A stretch of DNA of 39,270 nt from Candidatus Nealsoniibacteriota bacterium. Lineage in GTDB: Bacteria > Patescibacteriota > Minisyncoccia > Minisyncoccales > PWPS01. Under the pieces are notes generated by a model. It was not told the DNA's origin and did not search any database. It saw only the letters and a list, made by a program, of their open reading frames with translations. Shown one piece after another: positions 16,245 to 24,087 of this stretch. How positions within the stretch are numbered: position 1 is the stretch's first letter; each line of letters starts with the position of its first letter. The DNA is taken from assembly GCA_003553505.1 (NCBI GenBank), contig PWEN01000034.1, positions 1 to 39,270 of the forward strand, read 5' to 3'. The translations under genes were made by a program, and so were the position numbers.

Positions 16245-17294
16245 CTACTTCTTTGTGCTATAAAGCGCCGCTCCTATGGCGACGGAGAATATGGGACCTA
16301 CTTCCGACTCCATAAACTCTTTTACATAAGAAGGGTATTTTATAAAATCGGGTGACATGTATCTTGTCTCTATTCCTGTTTTCTCGGCAATATACTCTCT
16401 TAATCCCGGAAGAAGTGATCCACCACCACACAGAACTATCTCTTCTATCTCGCTTGTGTCTTTTTCAATATAACTTGTAAAGGATATGCTCATCTCTTTT
16501 ATTAGTTCGTCCACCAGCGGAGCGATTATTTCTCTGTTCTTGCCTTTCATTCCCTCGCTCTCTTTTATCTTATTCGCCTTCTTCTCATTATAAATTAAGT
16601 TGAGGCCTCTGGCAAGCTCTTCTGTTACCATCGATCCGGAAAATGTTGTTCTGTGTGTAACCTTCAGCTTTCCGTTCTCTATCGCGCTTATTCCTGTGCC
16701 TGAAAAACCTATATCCATCACTACGCTTATTTTTTTCTTGCTTTGGTTAAGGCAACGTTTCAAAGAAAAGGACTCCATCTCTAGTACGTTTATGTCCAAT
16801 CCGCACTGTTTGGCGATTCTCTGATATCTTTGAACAACATCGTTTGGAACGGCCACCAAAGAGACCTTTCTTTCATTGTTCTTTTCTTTTTCAACGGACC
16901 AATCAAGAAACACCTCTGAAGGAGAAAGAGGAATATGTTTTTTTGCTTGATACTTGATAGAGCTCTCCACCTCTTCTTCTTCCATAGGAGGAAGAGAAAA
17001 GGTGGTAAAGAAAGTGGTAAAATTTGGAACTGAAAAAAAGCTCTCTCGAGCCTTCATTCCCGCCTCTTTTATAACATATTTTATGGAGTCCGCGGTTGCT
17101 TTTTCTGCCATCTTGAGCTTCTCTTCCTCGTCTTCTTTGAGAAACATGTTGGAGATGTCCTTTGTCGCTACCTCGCCGTAATTTTCCAGCGTGGCTTGCT
17201 TTCCTTTCTTGGACATCTCCACCACTTTTATGCTGAAAGTTCCCACATCTATTCCCAGAAATTTGTCCTTTTTTGAAAATAAAGAAAACCCCAT
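16245..17294 (-). CDS. pilM: type IV pilus assembly actin-like ATPase
   Basis: This is a 349-residue cytoplasmic protein of the FtsA/actin fold. The phosphate-1 loop GIDVGTFSIKVVEM lies at 14-27, the phosphate-2 region VVMDIGFSGTGISAI in mid-protein, and the adenosine-binding motif IVLCGGGSLLPGL near residue 287. The PilM hallmark SSIKYQAKKHIPLSPSEVF, the region near the PilN contact, is also clear. PilM forms a cytoplasmic ring linking PilN/PilO to PilB. It is the first gene of the - strand machine operon and lies head-to-head with ftsZ across 135 bases. A weak - strand -10 (TATTAT, plus positions 17311-17306) lies about 12 bases before the start, which would give a nearly leaderless message. 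Confidence 0.93.
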   Translation of the reverse strand: MGFSLFSKKDKFLGIDVGTFSIKVVEMSKKGKQATLENYGEVATKDISNMFLKEDEEEKLKMAEKATADSIKYVIKEAGMKARESFFSVPNFTTFFTTFSLPPMEEEEVESSIKYQAKKHIPLSPSEVFLDWSVEKEKNNERKVSLVAVPNDVVQRYQRIAKQCGLDINVLEMESFSLKRCLNQSKKKISVVMDIGFSGTGISAIENGKLKVTHRTTFSGSMVTEELARGLNLIYNEKKANKIKESEGMKGKNREIIAPLVDELIKEMSISFTSYIEKDTSEIEEIVLCGGGSLLPGLREYIAEKTGIETRYMSPDFIKYPSYVKEFMESEVGPIFSVAIGAALYSTKK

Positions 17295-17377
17295 ATTTAA
17301 TTTCTATAATAACATCTTTATTTAATAATACTAAAAAAATTTTTTTGTGCAACACCACTTTCAAATCCTGCTTTATG

Positions 17378-17386
17378 TGTTATAAT
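17378..17386 (+). promoter_or_regulatory. extended -10 promoter of the ftsZ operon
   Basis: TGTTATAAT is a perfect extended -10 element (TG at 17378-17379, TATAAT at 17381-17386), with only a poor -35 match upstream. Transcription would start near 17393, giving a leader of about 37 bases. A second set, TTGACT (17395) and TATAAA (17416), has a 15-base spacer and would start at the ATG itself. Confidence 0.6.
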
Positions 17387-17429
17387 CGTATCAATTGACT
17401 TGTTAGCTTTTAATCTATAAAATGAAAAA

Positions 17430-18686
17430 ATGACCAAAAAGAAAACAGCGGGAAAAAAGCCGGCACTTGAAAAGAAAAAAAACAACTCTTTTGATGAAGG
17501 ACCTCTGCGTGAGGTAAAGATACGCGTTGTAGGAATTGGAGGAGGTGGTGGATCTATAATTTCGGGAGTTTCTTCTAGTCTTAAAAAGGTCCTTTTTGCT
17601 ACCGCAAACACTGATTCTCGTGCGCTTTACGATGCTACTAAGAATAAAAAAATAAAGAGCTTTCACTTTGGAGAAGAGATAACCGGAGGACTTGGTACGG
17701 GAATGGATCCGCAACTCGGAAAACAGGCTGCAAGCGAATCCATGGAAGGTATAAAGGAACTCTTGGGTGGCCAAGATATAACCGTGATCGTTTCTTCTTT
17801 AGGAGGAGGGACCGGATCGGGAGCCGTATCCACTTTTGCTTCTGCTGCTCGCCAGACAGGAAGCATGGTTTACGGTATATTTACTCTTCCTTTTTCTTTT
17901 GAAGGGGAGAAGAAGATGAGTATAGCAAAAGAGGCGATAAGGGAGTGTGCACCTTACCTTAGTGCGGCCACCATACTTCCAAATGACAGGATATTTAATG
18001 TTGTAAACAAGAACACTCCTTTAAAGGAAGCTCTCTCCAAGATGAATGAGATGCTTGCATTTAATCTGGAAGGGCTTGTGGAGACTATATATGAGACAGG
18101 GCTTATAAACATAGACTTTGCCGATGTGCGCACGGTGTTAAGTGGAAAGCAGGGGTCGAGAAAATTAGCTTATTTGAGCACTGTGGAGGCAAGCTTGCAA
18201 GATGGAGCAGAGGAGATAGTGAAGAAGGCTCTCTCTAATCCTCTTTACCCCTATACGGTCGATGATGCTAGTGGGGTTTTGTTTAACATTACTGGAGGGA
18301 ATGACATTGGCCTTGCGGATTTTTCTTCTATTTCAGAAAACATATCAAAATACACAAGCAGTAAAGCAAAAATAATTGTAGGTATAACGCAAAAGAAAAA
18401 TTATAAGGAAAAGGTCAGAATTGCTCTCCTTGCTACGGGATGCGGAGCGGACTTCTTCTCTGAAGAGTTAGGTGACTCCAAAAAGCCGGCAAAGAAAAAA
18501 AAGCCTTCCCGAAAAAAGAAACCAAAAGAAGACAAGGAGTTAGTAAAAGAAAACAAAAAAGAAGAAGTGCAAGAAAAGAGCGGCTTTCCGGAAGTTAAAA
18601 GTAGGCTCGAGATGGAAGAAAAAGACATACTGGAGGAGGAGAGTAAGTGGGAGAAACCAAGCTTTTTAAGAGGAAAAGATGAGTAA
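17430..18686 (+). CDS. ftsZ: cell division protein FtsZ
   Basis: This 418-residue tubulin-family GTPase forms the division ring. The nucleotide loops are visible: T1 GIGGGGGSIISGV (near 37-49), T3 NTDSRAL, the signature loop GGGTGSG (tubulin-type Ser where most FtsZ have Thr) and the catalytic T7 loop NIDFADVRTV. After T7 the usual MG-x-A-MG segment is replaced (SGKQGSRKLAYLS). A Lys-rich linker (about 350-385) leads to a recognisable C-terminal tail peptide, EKPSFLRGKDE, like the IPxFLR peptide that binds FtsA. The N-terminal 28 residues are a Lys-rich extension. No ftsA is adjacent; PilM, an FtsA relative, is divergent. It overlaps the next gene by eight bases. Confidence 0.93.
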   Translation: MTKKKTAGKKPALEKKKNNSFDEGPLREVKIRVVGIGGGGGSIISGVSSSLKKVLFATANTDSRALYDATKNKKIKSFHFGEEITGGLGTGMDPQLGKQAASESMEGIKELLGGQDITVIVSSLGGGTGSGAVSTFASAARQTGSMVYGIFTLPFSFEGEKKMSIAKEAIRECAPYLSAATILPNDRIFNVVNKNTPLKEALSKMNEMLAFNLEGLVETIYETGLINIDFADVRTVLSGKQGSRKLAYLSTVEASLQDGAEEIVKKALSNPLYPYTVDDASGVLFNITGGNDIGLADFSSISENISKYTSSKAKIIVGITQKKNYKEKVRIALLATGCGADFFSEELGDSKKPAKKKKPSRKKKPKEDKELVKENKKEEVQEKSGFPEVKSRLEMEEKDILEEESKWEKPSFLRGKDE

Positions 18687-19410
18687 AAAAGTAAAAACTT
18701 TAGTGGTCCCTGCTTCTTTTTCGGACAAGGGCCTGTTTCCTTTGACCGGTGCTGTTCCCCGAGAACTTCTTCCTTTGGGAGGCGTTACCATAATGGACTA
18801 TATCGTTGAAAGAGCAGTAGAGTCGGGAGCGGAAGAAGTTGTTTTTATCACTCCTCAAAACAAGAAGATGATCTTGGATCACTTTTTGAGACTAAAAGAT
18901 GAGAGTGAGATGTACTCTGATGTTTCTTTTTCGCACATACTACAAAAGAAAGAGTCCGGTGGCGCTCGCACGGCTTCACGTGCAGAAAAGAGTACAGAAG
19001 GGGAGCCTTTTATGCTTTCTTTTAATGATTTTGTTTTGCGATCAAGAACTCCCGTGTTCTCGCAGTTAGCGAGTGTTTTTCGTACAACGGAAAAGCCAGT
19101 GATTGCTTTGTCTCGTGAATCATCTCACATTGTTGAAACGGAAAAGATAGCTAATCGTTTATATAAAGTAAGGGGGGTAAAGATAAGAGAGGATGGCGAC
19201 AAGGAATCGCTTGGCATCTCGGGAAAATCTATAATGACGAACGCTTCTTTGGAGTACTTTAAAAGTTCTTCCGAGGACGAGGAAGTAGCGGATGCTGTGG
19301 GACGTATGGTTTCAAGTGGAAAGACCGTTTATGCTTATGAAGTGGAAGGGGAGTGGATGCCCGTCTATGATCATGACTCCTATTTAAAAAGCATAGCTTC
19401 TTTTTTATGA
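18679..19410 (+). CDS. degenerate GalU-like nucleotidyltransferase homologue
   Basis: This 243-residue protein aligns by eye with the first part of UTP-glucose-1-phosphate uridylyltransferase (GalU). Examples are VPRELLPLGGVTIMDYIVER and VESGAEEVVFITPQNKKMIL. The substrate loop G-x-G-T-R is replaced by FSDKG, the TKAIPKEMLP lysines are Gly and Arg, and the GLGHA segment is gone. The metal-binding Asp region reads SFNDFVL and the EKP motif is not evident. It is also shorter than GalU (about 290). Loss of so many active-site residues in an intact frame suggests a pseudoenzyme kept for binding rather than catalysis. It is coupled to ftsZ (8-base overlap) and nnrD (ATGA overlap). A different sugar nucleotidyltransferase activity cannot be ruled out. 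Confidence 0.65.
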   Translation: MSKKVKTLVVPASFSDKGLFPLTGAVPRELLPLGGVTIMDYIVERAVESGAEEVVFITPQNKKMILDHFLRLKDESEMYSDVSFSHILQKKESGGARTASRAEKSTEGEPFMLSFNDFVLRSRTPVFSQLASVFRTTEKPVIALSRESSHIVETEKIANRLYKVRGVKIREDGDKESLGISGKSIMTNASLEYFKSSSEDEEVADAVGRMVSSGKTVYAYEVEGEWMPVYDHDSYLKSIASFL

Positions 19411-20267
19411 AAACATTAAAAGATATATACAAAAAGAGAGAAACTCATACCCGTAAATATGACTACGGAATGGTCGTTGTGATCGGAGGATCACAACTTT
19501 ACAGCGGATCACCTTCTTTTTCTGCTCTTGCCGCGGTGCGAGCCGGAGCAGATATTGCAAAGATAGTTGCTCCGCGCAGGGCGGCCGACATAGCCGCTTC
19601 CTTTAGTCCTTCTCTTATCACTTTTCCTTTGGATGGAAAGTGTCTTTCTTTAGAGCACCTTCCAGAACTCTTATCTCTTACTCGTAGCGCGGAAATAGTT
19701 TCCAGGGGCAGGGTTTCCGTAGTGATAGGAGGAGGAGCGGGAAGATCACAAGAAACAAAGGAAGCTATCAGGAAGTACCTCGAAGAGACTTCTTTGCCGG
19801 TAGTGATAGACGCTGACGCAATATACTCTTTGGAAGAAGAGAAGATCGACCTTAAAGGAAAAAGCTTTCTATTTACTCCTCATGTAAATGAGTTTCTTGC
19901 TCTTACCGGAAAAGACGTAAAAGAGTTCTCTGACAAAGAGAGAGAGGAAGCCATAAAAGAGGAGGCCGGAAAGATCTCTTCTACTATTCTCTTGAAGGGC
20001 AAAACGGACTTTGTTTCTGACGGAGAAAGTGTTCTAAAAAATGAGATAAGCGTTCCTCATCTTGCCACGGGCGGGTGTGGTGATGTTCTTGCCGGAGTAG
20101 CGGGCGCACTTCTTTCAAGAGGTTTTTCTACAATGGACTCTGCCTATATGGCGGCCCTTATAAACTCTAAGGCGGGAGATGTTGCTGCAAAAGAAAAAGG
20201 CGATGGCCTTATGGCGATGGATGTAGTGGAAAAGATCCCGGAAATAATAAGACAAAGTAGTTTATGA
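19407..20267 (+). CDS. nnrD: ADP-dependent NAD(P)H-hydrate dehydratase
   Basis: This 286-residue ribokinase-fold enzyme repairs hydrated NAD(P)H, using ADP to restore NAD(P)H. Visible marks are YDYGMVVVIGGSQLYSGSPS at the N-terminus, GAGRSQET, DADAIYSL (substrate site), FTPHVNEF and the catalytic ATGGCGDVLAG motif with D226. This is the YjeF C-terminal domain alone. The epimerase half (NnrE) fused to it in many bacteria is absent, so the epimerase must be separate or missing. It shares ATGA overlaps with both neighbours. Metabolite repair fits the NAD-dependent enzymes downstream. Confidence 0.9.
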   Translation: MKTLKDIYKKRETHTRKYDYGMVVVIGGSQLYSGSPSFSALAAVRAGADIAKIVAPRRAADIAASFSPSLITFPLDGKCLSLEHLPELLSLTRSAEIVSRGRVSVVIGGGAGRSQETKEAIRKYLEETSLPVVIDADAIYSLEEEKIDLKGKSFLFTPHVNEFLALTGKDVKEFSDKEREEAIKEEAGKISSTILLKGKTDFVSDGESVLKNEISVPHLATGGCGDVLAGVAGALLSRGFSTMDSAYMAALINSKAGDVAAKEKGDGLMAMDVVEKIPEIIRQSSL

Positions 20268-21166
20268 CTTATCAGTTAGTGATAGTTGGCGGGGGCCCTG
20301 CGGGGATAACTGCCGCTATCTACGCTTCCAGAAAAAGGATAAAAACAGCTATTCTCACGAAAGATTTTGTCGGCCAAACAGGAAGAGCGGGAAAGATAGA
20401 GAACTATCCCGGAGAGATATCTATTGATGGAGCAGATTTAATGAAAAAGTATGAAGAACACGTAAGATCGCTCGATATAGATATTATGGAAGAGGTCACT
20501 GTAAGCGGTATAAACAAAAAAGGGGATAATTTTATCGTAGACACAGGAGAAAACTTGGAGACAAGTACGGTCATTATTGCTTCCGGAAGGAATCCGCGAC
20601 CCCTTAAAGTTCCCGGAGAGGAGTTTTTCTTAGGAAGAGGAGTTTCTTACTGCGCAGCAAGAGATGGATCTTCCTTTAAAGATAAAAAGGTTGTTGTTGT
20701 TGGGGGAGGGGACTCCGGATTTAAAGCCGCTTTGCAGTTAAAAGAGTATTGTCCGGAGGTTTCCGTGTTAGAGTTTATGCCTAAACTAAGAGCGGAAGAA
20801 GCTTCTGTAGAAAAAGCAAGAGAAGCAGGAATAGAGATTGTTACCGGTGCACGCCTAAAAGAGATAAAAGGAGAAGAGAGTGTTTCTTCTCTTGTTTATC
20901 AGAAGGACGGAGAAGAAAATGTTATTGCAGCGGAAGGCGTGTTCATCGAGGTGGGATCAACGCCCGCGACAAGTTTTGTAAATGATCTTGTGGACTTCAA
21001 TGATAAGGGGGAGATAGCGGTGGATCCTTATACCGGAAAAACAAAAACAGAAGGTCTTTTTGCGGCCGGTGACGTAACCGATGGCCGAGATAAACAGATA
21101 ACTGTTGCTTGCGGAGAGGGTGTGCGTGCTCTTGTTTCCGCTTACAACTACCTGCAAAATGATTAA
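20264..21166 (+). CDS. thioredoxin-reductase-like flavoprotein, CxxC broken
   Basis: This 300-residue FAD/NAD(P)H flavoprotein has the two-domain layout of bacterial thioredoxin reductase. The FAD motif is GGGPAGITAAIYASR (8-22), the NADPH motif VVVVGGGDSGFKAALQL (about 144-160), and the FAD-closing motif FAAGDVTDGRDKQITVA (about 265-281). The redox-active CATC of the family is CAAR here (C130 to R133), so the intramolecular disulfide cannot form. Relatives without both cysteines include ferredoxin/flavodoxin-NADP reductases of the TrxR-like type. A glutaredoxin and a single-cluster ferredoxin are encoded in the same gene run and are possible partners. It overlaps enolase by eight bases. Confidence 0.85.
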   Translation: MTYQLVIVGGGPAGITAAIYASRKRIKTAILTKDFVGQTGRAGKIENYPGEISIDGADLMKKYEEHVRSLDIDIMEEVTVSGINKKGDNFIVDTGENLETSTVIIASGRNPRPLKVPGEEFFLGRGVSYCAARDGSSFKDKKVVVVGGGDSGFKAALQLKEYCPEVSVLEFMPKLRAEEASVEKAREAGIEIVTGARLKEIKGEESVSSLVYQKDGEENVIAAEGVFIEVGSTPATSFVNDLVDFNDKGEIAVDPYTGKTKTEGLFAAGDVTDGRDKQITVACGEGVRALVSAYNYLQND

Positions 21167-22331
21167 ATCTATAAAAGCAAGAGAGATACTTGACTCAAGA
21201 GGAGAGCCGACACTGGAAGTTTCCATGGAGACCGGTGAAGGTGTCTTTACTTCCTCTGTTCCATCCGGAGCATCAAAAGGAAGTTACGAAGTTGGCGAGC
21301 TTCGTGATGGTGATGGACGCTATAAAGGAAAAGGTGTCTTAAAGGCGGTTGAGAGTGTAAACGATGTAATTGCCAAAAGATTGAAAGGAAAAGATCCTTC
21401 TAGGGCAGATTACGAGATGCTTAAAATAGGTAAATCCGCCTTGGGCGGGAACGCTGTTCTTGGCGTTTCTATGTGTGCATGTCGCGCATCTGCAGCAAAA
21501 GAAGGAGTGCCGCTTTATAAGCACATATCATCTCTCTCAAGAGAAGATGTTTCTGTTCCGCGCCCTTGTTTTAATATAGTAAATGGTGGCGCACATGCCG
21601 GAGGGGGAGTTGACTTTCAGGAGTTCATGATAGTCCCCGATAAGGGATTCTTTGCTGAAAATCTTCGCTGTGGATCGGAAACTTATCACACCCTTAAAAG
21701 TGAGCTTGAGAGTATATACGGAAAAAGTTCTGTGAATGTGGGGGATGAAGGGGGATTTGTCCCTATTGCGAAAGATCACAAAGAGGTTCTTGAAATACTT
21801 GGCAAGATAACTGACAGTGATATTTTCATTGATGTTGCCGCGGGCGAGTTTATGGAAGATGAAAAGTATAGATTGGGAGAAAAGCTTTTGAGTGAGGAAG
21901 AGATTGTTTCTATTTACAAAGAGATCATTGATTCTTATAACGTAAAAGGCATCGAAGACCCTTTCGGGGAAGACTCTTTTTCCGGTTGGGAGAAACTAAA
22001 ACAGGAGATTGGAGAAGATGTCCTTATTATTGGTGATGACCTTCTTGCTACCAACATGCAACGCATGAGAAGAGCGAAAAATCTCTGCAATGCCATGATA
22101 CTAAAGATAAATCAGATAGGCACCATAAAGGAGGCCATTGATGCTGCCTCGTTTGCGCGTGATATGTCGTGGGAAGTAGTGGTCTCACACCGTTCCGGAG
22201 AAACGAATGATGATTTTATTGCGGATCTCGCCGTAGGGTTGGGTGCGGATTATATAAAATCCGGGGCGCCTGCAAGAGGGGAGAGAGTTGCAAAATATAA
22301 TCGTCTTTCTTTGATAGAGAAAATGTTATGA
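21159..22331 (+). CDS. eno: enolase
   Basis: This 390-residue enzyme interconverts 2-phosphoglycerate and phosphoenolpyruvate. Key motifs are present: the mobile loop SGASKGSYEVGELRD, GGAHAGGGVDFQEFMIVP, the VGDEGGF loop with the catalytic Glu, metal ligands in DVAAGEF, IEDPF and IGDDL, the Lys of LKINQIG and VVSHRSGET. The C-terminal IKSGAPARGERVAKYNRL is of the archaeal-like type. The protein is about 40 residues shorter than usual bacterial enolase, mainly through shorter surface loops. The ATG at 21159 was chosen over an upstream TTG frame because homology begins there (MIKSIKAREILDSRG); it gives an 8-base overlap with the flavoprotein gene. Confidence 0.95.
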   Translation: MIKSIKAREILDSRGEPTLEVSMETGEGVFTSSVPSGASKGSYEVGELRDGDGRYKGKGVLKAVESVNDVIAKRLKGKDPSRADYEMLKIGKSALGGNAVLGVSMCACRASAAKEGVPLYKHISSLSREDVSVPRPCFNIVNGGAHAGGGVDFQEFMIVPDKGFFAENLRCGSETYHTLKSELESIYGKSSVNVGDEGGFVPIAKDHKEVLEILGKITDSDIFIDVAAGEFMEDEKYRLGEKLLSEEEIVSIYKEIIDSYNVKGIEDPFGEDSFSGWEKLKQEIGEDVLIIGDDLLATNMQRMRRAKNLCNAMILKINQIGTIKEAIDAASFARDMSWEVVVSHRSGETNDDFIADLAVGLGADYIKSGAPARGERVAKYNRLSLIEKML

Positions 22332-23797
22332 AGGTTATTTTTATTATAAGAGATGGATGGGGACACAGGGAAGACACTCGTTTTAATGCTATCTTTGAAG
22401 CGAATACTCCTAATGATGATTATCTCAGAGAAAACTACCCTTGGACTCTTCTTCATGCTTCCGGAGAGTCTGTGGGTCTCCCACAAGGGTATCAGGGAAA
22501 CTCGGAAGTGGGCCATTTAACCATTGGATCGGGGAGGGTTATAGAACAGAACTTAAAAAGAATAAACAGCTCTATAGAAAGAGGATCTTTTTTTAAAAAA
22601 GAAGAGTTCTTGCAAGCAATAGAGAACTGCAAAAGAAATGAAAGCAAAATGCACATTGCGGGACTGATGCAAAAAGAAGGAGTGCATGCGCACATGGATC
22701 ATCTTTATGCATTGCTTGAACTTTGCAAAAGAGAGAACTTTAAAGATGTTTTTTTGCATGTAATAACCGATGGAAGAGATGCTCCCGTAAACAAAGGAGT
22801 AGAATACCTTGAAGAGTTACAGGAAAAATTGAACAGAATAGGAGTAGGGGAGATAGTGACTATATCGGGAAGATACTATGCTATGGACAGGGACAAAAGA
22901 TGGGATAGAACAAAAAAAGCTTATGATGCGGCAATAAAGGGTGTTGCGGAAAGCAGTTTTACTGATCCCTTGGAGAAGTTGAGAGAGTCTTACAATAAAG
23001 GAGAAACAGACGAGTTTATAACTCCTTCAATAAAGGGTGGATATAAAGGAGGGAAAGATGAAGACTCTTTTATATTCTACAATTACAGAACGGATAGGCC
23101 GCGCCAGTTGACACAAGAAATAACGGAAAACACAAAACTTTTTTTTGTGGCCATGACCGGATATTACGACTCTATGAAGGCAAAAGTTGCTTTTCCGGAA
23201 GAAGAGCACAACGATCTTTTGGGAGAAGTACTTAGTGATAACGGCATAAAACAGTTAAGAGTAAGTGAAACGGAAAAGTATGCTCACGTTACTTTCTTTT
23301 TTAATGGCCAGAAGGAAAAAGAGCTTAAAGGAGAAAGAAGGTTAATGATAAACTCTCCAGGTGTTTCTACTTATGATGAAAAACCGGAGATGAGTGTTAA
23401 AGAAGTTAGCGATAAGACCATAGAGGAGATAAAGGAAGGAGAAAGTGATTTTATAGTTGTAAATCTTGTTAACTGTGACATGGTGGGTCATACTGGCAAC
23501 ACAGAAGCGATAATAAAGGCCGTGGAAGCGGTTGATCGTGAGGTAGGAAGGATAGTTTCTACAGGAACCTCCAATGGATACTCTCTTTTTGTTTTTGCGG
23601 ACCACGGAAATGCGGAAGATCAAAGAGAAGAGTGGAGAACGAGTCATACCGTGAATTCCGTTCCTTTTATTTTTGTTTCTGATACTCAAAAAAAGATAAA
23701 AAAAGGAGGAGGATTAAAAGATATCGCACCTACAACACTATCTCTTTTAGGGATAGAAATACCGCAATATATGACGGGGAAGGTGCTCTTGAAGTAA
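22328..23797 (+). CDS. gpmI: 2,3-bisphosphoglycerate-independent phosphoglycerate mutase
   Basis: This 489-residue Mn-dependent enzyme interconverts 3- and 2-phosphoglycerate. It has the alkaline-phosphatase-superfamily layout: DGWG (metal Asp), the phospho-Ser loop GNSEVGHLTIGSGR with S59, and the transferase-domain motifs TDGRDAP and GRYYAMDRDKRWDR. It continues with YNYRTDRPRQLT, VSETEKYAHVTFFFNG, NCDMVGHTG, ADHGNAE and SHTVNSVP. All catalytic motifs look intact and the length is near the normal 510. It shares ATGA with eno, so the two consecutive glycolytic steps are coupled. No clear terminator follows; the 53-base gap to the glutaredoxin gene is AT-rich. Confidence 0.96.
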   Translation: MKVIFIIRDGWGHREDTRFNAIFEANTPNDDYLRENYPWTLLHASGESVGLPQGYQGNSEVGHLTIGSGRVIEQNLKRINSSIERGSFFKKEEFLQAIENCKRNESKMHIAGLMQKEGVHAHMDHLYALLELCKRENFKDVFLHVITDGRDAPVNKGVEYLEELQEKLNRIGVGEIVTISGRYYAMDRDKRWDRTKKAYDAAIKGVAESSFTDPLEKLRESYNKGETDEFITPSIKGGYKGGKDEDSFIFYNYRTDRPRQLTQEITENTKLFFVAMTGYYDSMKAKVAFPEEEHNDLLGEVLSDNGIKQLRVSETEKYAHVTFFFNGQKEKELKGERRLMINSPGVSTYDEKPEMSVKEVSDKTIEEIKEGESDFIVVNLVNCDMVGHTGNTEAIIKAVEAVDREVGRIVSTGTSNGYSLFVFADHGNAEDQREEWRTSHTVNSVPFIFVSDTQKKIKKGGGLKDIAPTTLSLLGIEIPQYMTGKVLLK

Positions 23798-23850
23798 CTG
23801 TTTTTATATACTAAACTGTAAACAATTACTCGTTAAGTAGATTAATTATT

Positions 23851-24087
23851 ATGGGAAAAAATGTACGAATTTTTTCAACTCCCACCTGTTCTTACTGTGT
23901 TTTTTTAAAGAACTATTTAAACGAGAAGGGAGTGGAGTATGAAGAGATCGATGTTTCCAAAGATGAAGAGAAGTTAAAAGAGATGGTGGATCTCTCTGGT
24001 CAGATGGGGGTTCCCGTTACTCAGATAGGAGAGGAAGTTATAATTGGTTTTAATAAAAAAGAGATAGAAAGCCTACTGGACATATGA
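23851..24087 (+). CDS. glutaredoxin-like protein
   Basis: This 78-residue single-domain thioredoxin-fold protein has the active site C13-S-Y-C16 in STPTCSYCVFLKNYL, the cis-Pro segment GVPVTQIGEEVIIGF and the G-x-x final helix region. It belongs to the glutaredoxin/NrdH group that reduces disulfides, for example of ribonucleotide reductase. The VPVTQI and VIIGF patterns favour this group over thioredoxin proper. It overlaps gap by four bases (ATGA). The flavoprotein encoded upstream would be its natural reductase but lacks one active cysteine, so the electron donor is uncertain. Confidence 0.88.
   Translation: MGKNVRIFSTPTCSYCVFLKNYLNEKGVEYEEIDVSKDEEKLKEMVDLSGQMGVPVTQIGEEVIIGFNKKEIESLLDI

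Noticed and set aside
17395-17421. TTGACT/TATAAA pair as the main ftsZ promoter
   Set aside because: The spacer is 15 bases and the start site would fall on the ATG; the extended -10 at 17378-17386 is a better match. It could still be a secondary promoter.
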